Of a stretch of DNA of 64,000 nucleotides, positions 28,601-37,900 are shown piece by piece (position 1 is the first letter of the stretch; each line of letters opens with the position of its first letter). Position numbers and translations under genes: made by a program. Below the pieces are notes generated by a model that had not been told where the DNA came from, did no database searches, and worked only from the letters and a program-made list of their open reading frames with translations. The stretch spans positions 5,196,995 to 5,260,994 of the forward strand of contig OX419346.1 in assembly GCA_948470475.1 (NCBI GenBank). Reading direction: 5' to 3'. This DNA is from Galaxea fascicularis (Eukaryota; Cnidaria; Anthozoa; Scleractinia; Euphylliidae).

Positions 28601-28738
28601 TATTTCAAAGAGAAGTCTAGAAATGATCTTGAAATGCCTCTAAAAACTCCCAAAACATGATTTCTATTCTTATTTGAGCTGTGTGCAAGATTTCAGCAAA
28701 GTTGAAATTTGGACCAAAACCCAAAGGGGTTAAGCCAT

Positions 28739-29597
28739 GTCATGTCATCGTGTAGTGTGAGGTAATATGCCTTGCGTTAGATTAGGTCTCCGACAAAGAG
28801 TGCTATTTTGACAGTACGTCGTATGGGAGTTGCCTAGTTGCTGTGAAGCTCAGTGATATAACGGTACTATCAAAATTAAGTGACTTAAATTGACGCGGCA
28901 CGTTCTTCCTTTTCTCGTCCACTGACCATTTAAATGAGTATTCCTTTAACAAGACGGAAGTTCCCAAATTTAGAGTATCGGCGCAAGTCCTTGAAACAAG
29001 TGAATATTGAAGGGGATTCATGCACGAAGTATCGTAAAATGGAAAGAGTATCACTTTCGATCTGGGAAAACAACTTTGTTTCAAATCAAGGTGAAAACAA
29101 AATCATGTCCTTTATCGTGCTCTATCGGAAGCAGAGATGTCTTGCGACTTAATAATTAAGTAAGAATACTTTTTTAGTAGGAATTTTGTATGAACAAAGA
29201 ATACGCATTGGTCGCTCGTGAAGACTAATCTGCAGTATTCAGAGAATTGCTTTTAGTCTGAAATCGTCATTTGAGTGGGTTTTTCCAGAATTAATTGAAT
29301 AGTGACATCTGCGGATATATATTTTTTCTCGGAATGGCTAATCACCTCTATGAAACTGATTTCTCAGAAGAACTCTTAGTCTTTGCCGGCGGTAATTCCT
29401 CGAATTACTCAACAATGATCTATTGTTGTCCACTTCTACAAAGTGACGTGTAATTGCCTGATTTGTTGTAAGAAAATCAATACAACTCCTAGACGCCAGA
29501 GCTGGTTTATACGCAGAGAGAATCTGTTTGAGGACATAATGAACCTCGAACGTTTTTCAGTCATGGCGCCTCCGTTTATAAAGTGGGCAGGACGTGA
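28739..29597. other. Unique sequence between satellite edge and TMEM26-like remnant
   Basis: The satellite stops mid-monomer and unrelated unique sequence begins. Short open frames exist on both strands (about 28803-29152) but overlap antisense to each other, have no recognisable motif and no splice-bounded coding pattern. I see no RNA gene, repeat family or domain here. The last 150 bases may belong to the N-terminal part of the TMEM26-like remnant in another frame. Confidence 0.5.
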
Positions 29598-30398
29598 AGC
29601 ATTTTTCGCTCTGCTGGCTACTCAGGGGGATTTCTATCCGCCTATCCAGGTCAGTACAAAAATTCCGCCTGGTATGCCGTAGTGATTTCGTATGTCCCAG
29701 TGGTGCTGCTTTGGTGGGCTAATAGTCCAGGGTCCTGTACATTTACTGCGCTTTGTTGCCAAACCTGGTCGTCATTCGTCGTAGATGACATTGACAAGGG
29801 TGAATTCCTCGGTCCAAACGTGTTGAAAATGAACCTCTGTCTCACCCCACTACTTCTGCTGTTGTTGCTGACCACTGCAGATTTCAAAGATAAAAGTAAC
29901 GTTTAAGCTCAAGAAAGGCGCAAAGATGAAAGCAACGTTGAAGCTCGAGAAAGGCGGTGGCTTTTGGTCTCCACCTTGTCTGTCTCGATGGCTATAGATC
30001 TTTTGGACACAGTGGAAGTGTTGGACATCTTCCTAGACCAGAAAGAGCACAACTACGGAATCTCCAAAGGATTTGGAATTGCAACGATCGTAGTAGTTTG
30101 CTTCAGTCTCTTGCTGTCGCCCTGGCAAATAGCCGAGACAAAATTTAAGAAGGGGATGCCTGACAAAGCACACTATAAAGTAACGCTGACTCGAATCACT
30201 GTAGAAATGAGAGGCGTCAATTTCGTGTTTCTAGTCCTTCGCCTTGCTGTTTTCTTTAAATACGGGAAAGACGAATCCATCTTCACTGCAAAGAATGGCA
30301 TCGCAATCATCCTTTCGTGGTTGGAAATCTACTATTGTGTTCTATCACACCGCAAACGAGAAAGGGAAAAGCCTGAAAAGCGGAAGACAAAAACTTAG
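29598..30398 (+). pseudogene. TMEM26-like multi-pass membrane protein, interrupted by an in-frame stop
   Basis: One reading frame runs from just after a stop at 29595 to the stop at 30398, broken once by TAA at 29904-29906. Before the stop it encodes a hydrophobic segment (YAVVISYVPVVLLWW); after it come MAIDLLDTVEVLDIFLD, a membrane segment near GIATIVVVCFSLLLSP, and VFLVLRLAVFFKYG followed by FTAKNGIAIILS, then a basic tail ending KREREKPEKRKTKT. The order and spacing resemble the TMEM26 family as I remember it (the VP..WLL segment, the AxDxLE region, the FLxxRL...AKN C-terminus). A further stretch, EAFFALLATQGDFYP, lies immediately upstream in another frame, so a frameshift near 29640 is likely. 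The stop sits in the first copy of a 36-bp tandem duplication (29889-29960); the second copy has GAA at that place. Translation could restart at 29964 (144 residues). Alternatives are a real gene with small introns (a good acceptor ends at 29880) or a sequencing error. Family assignment is moderate. Confidence 0.45.
29889..29960 (+). repeat. 36-bp tandem duplication inside the TMEM26-like frame
   Basis: The two copies, 29889-29924 and 29925-29960, differ at a handful of positions. Both keep the same frame, encoding DKSNV-stop-AQERRK and then DESNVEARERRW. The single G-to-T difference changes GAA to TAA in the first copy. Confidence 0.85.
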
Positions 30399-31690
30399 TA
30401 CTCCCGGCGTCTGACTTGACTTGCTAAATTGCTACCACCTTGTAGGTGAATTGGACCGTATGTGAACTTTTGTAATGTAACTCTTTGAATTGCAGGAATT
30501 GAAAAGTCGATATAATGTAAGAAGTCATGAAGAGTTTGATAAGTATTAATCCGTTCTCTCATGTAATTTGGGCAAATTTTTTAGTGCAAGGTCTAAAAAA
30601 ATTGACCGATTATTCTATGTATTCTTCACAATTCATTCCGTTTCTTTTGTGCCAGCATGCATCGTCTTTTCCACTACCGATCGTCGGTTTATTTTTACTT
30701 TCACCCGGCAAAAATCTCCAAGATATGGTAATCTCCAATTGATGTAACCTGATTAACAGGAAAACAGATTTGACAATTGAATGAAGTTGTTATTGCTGTT
30801 GATTGCTATTGCTCTTGTTGGAGAAATTTAAAGCACCATTTTATTTAATCATGTGCAATATAGACCTTTCCACGGTTTTGGACGCCATCTTAGCTGGGTG
30901 GCAAACACGGCTAAAATTACAGTGAATGTATGCTTTAACGCTGCAACAAAGAGGTTGAGAAGGTTTCCTTTGTTGCCGTTCGTGAATCAAATGTTATGTT
31001 CATAAAGACACATTGACAGGATAAAAACAACGACGACAACAACTATATTCATGTGTTGAATTTCCCTTTAGGCAGGCTACCTAGGAAGGTTTCTCTCTTC
31101 CTCGCTCTCATTCTGTAAATAAAAATGCACAGCATGACGGAACAAAATAACATTGAATGGCCATTTCGTTAAATCAACTAGAGAAGCTTAAGACTGTTCT
31201 TGTTTTCATGATATAAATCACGGGACGTCCTTGAATGATGTAGCCGTGTGGTATTCAGCGTTGCCCCCTGCCAACATGACCAAAAGAGAAAATCTGCAAA
31301 CAAAGAAAAAGAATCCCCCTTCATTCAGAAACGTTTTATTGCCGTGGTCGTTGTTGTTTTATTATTGTTGTTTCATTACTATTACTTTTAACAGGAAATA
31401 GTTCTTTTTTATTTCCCCCTATCTACGACATGAAGAGCTTATTTTGACATTTATCAGCTATTCCTTTTGCCCCTTTCGGGCTATTTTTTGGGGGGCATTG
31501 CTTTACCACATTTCCAATATTTGCAAATTCCCTTTTATAATTTTGAAAGTTTAGAAACTGTACTTGAAAATCGGGCGGGTTATTTTGACCGGTAGAAAAG
31601 ATCATTCTAACCGTCCAGTTCTGACAAGTGGAGAATACACTAAGACATATATAGTATCCTAAATGCGCAAAATAGCGTTTAAGACACTTT
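30399..31690. other. Intergenic region between convergent genes
   Basis: AT-rich sequence between the + strand TMEM26-like frame and the 3' end of the - strand discoidin gene. There is a possible + strand polyadenylation signal (AATAAA) near 31118. Short open frames at 30527-30742 (+) and 31423-31719 (-) show no domain, signal peptide or splice support. Nothing else identifiable. Confidence 0.5.
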
Positions 31691-31696
31691 TTTATT
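31691..31696 (-). promoter_or_regulatory. Polyadenylation signal AATAAA for the discoidin membrane gene
   Basis: AATAAA on the - strand lies 27 bp past the proposed TGA stop at 31725-31723. This supports the exon at 31933 being the terminal exon rather than splicing onward from the GTAATC at 31743. Confidence 0.5.
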
Positions 31697-31722
31697 GCCC
31701 AGTGTTTCAAAACAGACAATAA

Positions 31723-31933
31723 TCATAAGCTCTTTCTGATTACCTTGTTAGCCTCACTGAAATCTGGCATCTCGGAATGTACTTCTTTTTCATCCTGACT
31801 GTCATGGCCGAAATGTAAAGACACCGTCTGGGATTCGTAAGGAGGGGGCTCTTCATAAACGATGATGTCGCTTATCCCACGCCTAGCCTCCGCAAAGGGC
31901 TTGGATTGCTTTTCTTGAGACGAGCGGCTAGGC
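31723..31933 (-). CDS. Exon 7 of discoidin membrane gene: cytoplasmic tail
   Basis: Acceptor TTCATAG|GCCTAG. Encodes PSRSSQEKQSKPFAEARRGI, SDIIVYEEPPPYESQTVSL and ends EANKVIRKSL at TGA 31725-31723. A possible alternative donor (AACAAG|GTAATC) at 31743 could splice out the last five codons, but no good downstream exon is visible. Confidence 0.7.
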
Positions 31934-34900
31934 CTATGAACATGTAAATATTGATATCATTGTGTGACATTGGCATATAGCAGCAACGCACGGAAAATCC
32001 GTGCTTAGTACACCTGCAGTTAAGAAGTCTGCGTTGCAGCGCTAGATCACGAGTTGGGTCGTGCCCTAACATATACCTTGTGTTAACAGGATAAAAAACG
32101 CCACACCATACACCTACGGGTTTGCTTCTACCCAAGGACTATTCAAAATTACCGCGATAGGGGAATCAAGACACAAAGGAAATTAGAGCATTTTCACATG
32201 AAGTCACGGCGGCCATGTTGGTGTACCAAAACAAAGAAACAGCGGTCATATTGGTGTACCAAGGTAACCCTCTAGGAATAGGCCATTTCCGAGTTCATGT
32301 CTGCCTCCTCTTTAAAGCGAGTCTAAGTGCAAAGTTTTTGTGATGGTAATTAGTTCTACTTTACATATGAATGAAAAGTAATTTTCATAACAAAAACTTC
32401 GCACTTAGACTCGTTTTGAAGAGGAGGCAGACATGAACTCGGAAATGGCCTATTGAACTCTATTTTTATGCAAATACTATCTTTTGTTTCATTAAACCAA
32501 TATGGCCGCTGGTCACGTGAGTGAAAACGCTCTATTCACGATATTAAATGTATTGAAAAAACAGACAACTAATGAAGACGATGTTGAATTATAGCAGGAT
32601 CCTGACACATCTTCAATACCTTGATATTCGATCTCGTTTGAAAAGGTTAGACCAAATCGCAAGGTGCATGGACATCGCAATTAATTGGGCAAGCATCGGG
32701 GGAGAGGTAACGGGTTATATAGGAATTGAATCTAAACTCGAATGCATATCTTTCAAACTCTACGGTGAGAACTATGTACATCGAATGAACAAAATTAATT
32801 TCGCGACCTTAACCGTTCCCTGGAATGTTTTCTTAAAAAGAAACTGGGGAAGTCTGAAAAAATCTAACTACCAACAAACAAAAAACACTTACAAAGAAGC
32901 AAGAAGATACACTCGATAGGTGATTCGACTATGAAAGTTGATTGTATGGTTGCCTTTAACGCAGATGTCGGGTTTTGTCGGGAAAAACAAATTACAATGA
33001 AACCGAGTGAGTACTTTTGGCCCAAATTACAATGTAACCGAGTGAGTACTTTTGGCCCTCAGTCTTCATCAACCTTTGGCCATAATCCTCTCACAACTGG
33101 AACAACGTGTATTCATTCTCAAGCAAAGTAAACTTGTGTTTATTGGTTTTCCACTGCGTAAAGTTCATTACATAAAGTTCATTAAGGATTAGATCAGAGT
33201 AACATTCTGTGTCGGAAAACAAACCTGTATCCGTGATTGTAGCACAATAAGCCAGCAATGATAACGCAGGCAAATATCACGATAGGAAGTGCTATATTTG
33301 CAAAGAAAGAATGGGTTTGATTTTTAAACAGTGACTTCCAGGTTGATGACGCAGGGGCGGGGGAGAGAAAAGGAGAGAGGCGTGAGGGAAAGGGAGGGGT
33401 AGGGGAAGGGAGAGGGGTGGGTTAATGGTTGGGCTAATTCCTCCCGTGAGGACTTTGAACGTTTACCACGTTTGTTCGAAATCTGTGAGCACACGCAGGT
33501 AATAATTTCAACGTAATAATCAACGTTTAGTATTAAGATATTGATTACATTTAAGTAAACTTTGGCGTCTTAACGTGTTTTCCTAGAAATCTTATAAACC
33601 AAGATAGCCTGTGTCCAAGATGCTTGGCTGAGAACCTCGAAGGAAACATCTCGGGGCCCACTATTTTACATTATGCATTCGACTGTAAGAGCTTTCATAC
33701 TCTCGGGAGGGAGGGGGAGAGAAAACCGCTGTCCGCGGTTGCAAAACCCGGATTGTATAAGTTTAGATATATTGACGTAAGACAATCACTGACAATAACA
33801 CGCAATTTAAATTTTAAATTGCGTCTTATTGTCAGTGATTGTCTTACGTCAATATATAAAAAGAAAACTAGAGCAGGAAAAACGATTTGTAAAGAAAGGT
33901 TATGGCAACCACATAGCTGAGCCAACGCATTTAGATAACAAACCAAATGGGTCATTGTTGTTGGCTGTATGAAAAACTGGACTCGCAACCCCAGTCCCCT
34001 TGTTAACCCAAAACGGAGACCGACGCTTACAATTTGCACTCTTCCGTCTTGGCTTTAAGCACCTTTCTTAAAGTAGGATCTCACTGCAAGTACCCGTACA
34101 GGCAGCCTTGTGTAAAATACTGACGGTTACACCGCATTCATCTCAATTTAGCGTTACATCTTAAATGTCTTAAGGCCGCCGCATGCTAGCCGATTTTTGT
34201 CCTAGGACTGCAGAGTTTTTGTCGGGGTCAAATCGGGTTAAAATTTGTCGCGCCATCAGCTTGCCGCAAACTAGCCTATTTTTTGTCGCATTGCTCGGTC
34301 TCTACGCAGATCTCAGCTTCGATCTCCGCCATGTTGGAAAAGACGCTTGTTCACGTGACTCCCATGACATTTTCTTGCGGCGTGCGCGAGCCCCAACAAA
34401 TTGTCTTAGTCCACCGCACACTAGCCGGCCAAGACGTTTTGAGATCTAGCACTATCAAGTATCGCCCGAGAAGCCCAAGTTTGTCGCAGACTTGTCTGAA
34501 TTCACTGCACACTAGCTGACAAGTGAAGATTTTTCGTCGGCCGACAAAAACTCGGCTAGTGCGCGGCAGCCTTTACCTAGAAAAAATGGCTCCTCCAAAG
34601 GTGTCTTGGAAATCGGCACATCATTCAAAACATCATCATACATCGTCGGACCTTTGCTCCCTGTCAGAATCCCAAAAAATGACAAAAGACTTTTAAGCAA
34701 ATAAAAAAATCAACAAGTAAAAGAGCTTGACTTACAGTATTGTCAGAAAAACACGTACCAGTCTGGCACCCGTACAAGGCGATGCGAAGGCATGTCCACT
34801 TTCCTTCATGAGCCCTTGGATGAATGCGAATGAAGTGTGTCCATGCGTTATTCAACGTTGTGTTCTTTGCTCCGGTGTTATTGTTAGCTTGAAGCTGCAC

Positions 34901-37900
34901 AAAAGTAAGACAATTATAATCCAAAAAGACCTTTACCACTAATGGAATTAAAGCCTCGAGAAAGGCGTGTTTGAAATTTGCTGTCCGTACAGCATAAACT
35001 AATATATTTTTGGTCATCCATTTAATAGCAAATTGTCCATTTTGAACCAAGATAAAAGTTAGTTTTCCGCAGCCCTGACTGGTGGCTTTTGTGACTGCTT
35101 TCAGTATAAAGCACCGGGAGTCCCTATACGTATTACACACTCATTACAACTCATTTTCGACAAATCAAAAAATGACAAATTTTACAGTATCACATGTTTT
35201 TTTTTCTCTGCAGGCATTTACAGCAATGTGGAATAAATTATCTCAGTTGAAAGTGTATAAAATGGGCTTTTTGGAAAAAAATATATCTTATCATGAAAGC
35301 CAGAATATCTCAGAAAAAAATTCTGAAAGACACAAATTGCATCACTCCAAAGGGTTGTAATATGGTCCAAAGGTGTCGAAAAGTGAAACGAAGCTTATTC
35401 TGTAAGCAAACTGACCTGAAAATTTAGCCAAAAAAGTTCAAAGCCGGAATTATTTTGAAATTTCTTTTGACCCCCCTCTGACCCTTGTCTGTCCCCATAG
35501 TAACATAATAACAATCTGTCATCTCCTCTATTGAGTTACGAGTCTGTAATGAAATATCGCGTCGTTTGACCTAAAATCACCCCGAAAGAACCTTTGGGCT
35601 CTCAAATGTGAATTTACGGATACATTTCATGAAATTGGCGAGAATTCAAACTTATAAAAGCAACGCGAAGAGTATTTCCTCGCACTACAAGACCATCCCC
35701 AAGCGATCTTTTCCCTTTCAAATATCATTTCTAAAACCATTTTAGTCGACAAATTCACCGTTCGAAGTCTCTTCGCCAACGAAGCCATTTCTCGCAGTGT
35801 GAAGTGCAAAAACATAAAAGATTCGTTATGTAATCTGATTTGACGTATCCTAGGCAAATTCGCACAGGAAGTGGGTAAATCTCTCAACTTGCTGTGAGCC
35901 AAATTTGGCGAAGATCAGAAATAACGCGATTTTTCGCAGAATTTTTTTTCTTTTGGGTCTCTCTCGACCCATAAAGAGAGGATTGGTCGGGAATGGGCCA
36001 ACACAAAAAAAATCGTCTTGTAAGCTGACTTGACGTACCCTACGCAAATTCGCACAGGAACTGGGTAAATTTCTCAACTTTGTGTGTTCCAATTTTTTTT
36101 TTTTTTTTTGCGGATTTTTTTTCTTTCGGGTCCTGGAGGACAAGAAACTGAGTAATATGATCTGTTGAAAATGAGAATAAACCAAAGGAATAAAGCAATC
36201 TGGGAAACAGTCAAACAGATAGAATATCTACATGCCAAAAGGAAATAAGCTGATAGGTAACAAAACAAAGAAAAAAACAGCTCAACAAAGAAAAACACAA
36301 CAGGAAAAACTCAAAACGTCAGAATGAAAACTGACAAAACAAAACGAGACCAAGAAATAATAAAAATTCATTGCTAAGCGAGAAGACGCCCTATTGCGCG
36401 GCGTAAAACAAAGGAAATTGAGTGTCGTTTTACTCAGTCCTCCACGGGAAAACTGAATACACAAATAAGAGATTACCTCCGCTGCGTTGCCATTTGGATA
36501 CTCTGTCCAACTCCTGGTGGAATCATTATTGATGGACACAGTGTAGCTCTTAATCCACATGTTGTTCCCATCGATGATTACTCCCTCGGACTCAAGTACT
36601 GTAATTTTAGTTAGCAATTCTGAGAACGGAATGAAGAAATAAAGGAAATTGAATTTTCTTTTAGTCATGGTTTTGTTCATAGTGGTGCTGGTGGTGGTAG
36701 TTACAGTGATAATGGCAGTGACGGTGTTTATGGCAGTAGATTTGGTGGTGATGGTTGTGAAAATGGTGGTGGTAGAGGTGGTGGGAGCAACAGCAGCGGT
36801 AGAAGCAGTTAAATAGGTAACGGTAGCAGAAGCAGAAGTAGCAGTAGTGACAGAGGTATAGAGGTAGTGGTGGCCCGCGGTGGTGGTGATGGCGATGATG
36901 GTGGTGGTAATGGCGTGGTAACGGTGGTGTTGGTGGTTGCAGATTAAAACAATGCAGTTTGTTTGAAGGAAGACTCACCAAAATAAACTTGAATGAAAGG
37001 ATCTGCGTCTTCCTCTGCAGCGCACCAGGCATTACCAAATGTTCCTCTTACCTCAACACCGATACGACCGCGAAACGCTGGGTACATGCTGTTCAGCTGA
37101 CTTGATGACGTTATGTATTTGTCTGGGATACGTTTGCTACTTGGTACTTTTATACCAAGCTCTTCCACACGGCATCCTGGAACGTGAAAGATGGACAATA
37201 CAAAAATAAGACCACGATTTCAATGGTTATATTAAAAGCTATAGTTTAAAGCCGAAGTGACAGTTCACCATTTTTGCTCGTCAATTTCATTACGATGTCG
37301 GCTAATGAAACGAACCCTTGAAAAGTGAGGTAAGCAAACAAACAACAAACGAGATGAAATAAAACAACAGCAAATTGTGACAAGCGGTGAATTAGAAAGC
37401 ATGATCCATCCTCTCTGAGCTTTATAGTGATGTGTGGAGAATAAAGCTAATGACTGAAAAATATTGCAAATTTCTACATCCTCTTTAACTGATAGAGAAT
37501 TGTCAGAAGCAGTGATGATCAGCAACTCTCATCCCAGTTGATCCAAAAGCAGATAACTTGTGTAAAGAAACGACGGGAACAGAGAGCCCAAAAACCGATG
37601 ATATGTTTCAAAGCTATCTAGCAGGTACGCCACTGTGTGTGCAACAATAAAATCAGTAAAGCCCCGATAGCGGTATCACTATCCGATCCAACATACGGTT
37701 GAAAAAGATGAAACGCTTTGGTATTAAAACAAACCTAAATTAGTAACCAAAGTGGAATGCATTTATAACAGTCATTGACTGAATTAGCGTTTTTATCATT
37801 CCCTAAGTAACACTTAACATGCTTGGAATTCTTGTTAACTTGTAGCTACAATATATAGGAGCCAATGAGATTCAACAGTTGCTTCCATCTAGGTGTATTA

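Larger units (their letters stand above)
1..28738. repeat. 177-bp satellite DNA array (about 162 tandem monomers)
   Basis: Head-to-tail repeats of one monomer fill the whole stretch with no other sequence between them. I counted the consensus as 177 bp, starting GAGCTGTGTGCAAG and ending TTCTATTCTTATTT; successive starts fall at 4, 181 and 358. Base composition of the consensus is about 35% GC and it contains no CpG. Each unit carries GGGGTTAACCC, CCATGG and TCTAGA, so HpaI, NcoI and XbaI sites recur every 177 bp. Most monomers differ from consensus by only a few substitutions; occasional 1-2 bp indels occur (for example a 2-bp loss near 3017). The last, cut-off monomer ends near 28738, and monomers from about 26200 rightward look more divergent, as expected at an array edge. 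The array starts before base 1. The monomer length is in the range of centromeric satellites in other eukaryotes; a centromeric role is inference only. Confidence 0.97.

Noticed and set aside
1..28738. CRISPR-like regular repeats
   Set aside because: There are no unique spacers; the whole 177-bp unit repeats, and the context is eukaryotic.
31423..31719. Extra 3' exon of the discoidin gene
   Set aside because: The preceding exon reaches a stop at 31723 with a nearby AATAAA, and this frame has no matching acceptor or tail-like sequence.
32572..32919. 115-codon + strand frame in intron 6 of the discoidin gene
   Set aside because: No domain, no splice support and no similarity I recognise; AT-rich sequence gives such frames by chance.
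36661..37038. His-rich 125-codon frame
   Set aside because: It comes from the GGT minisatellite in intron 2 and part of exon 2 in a different frame.
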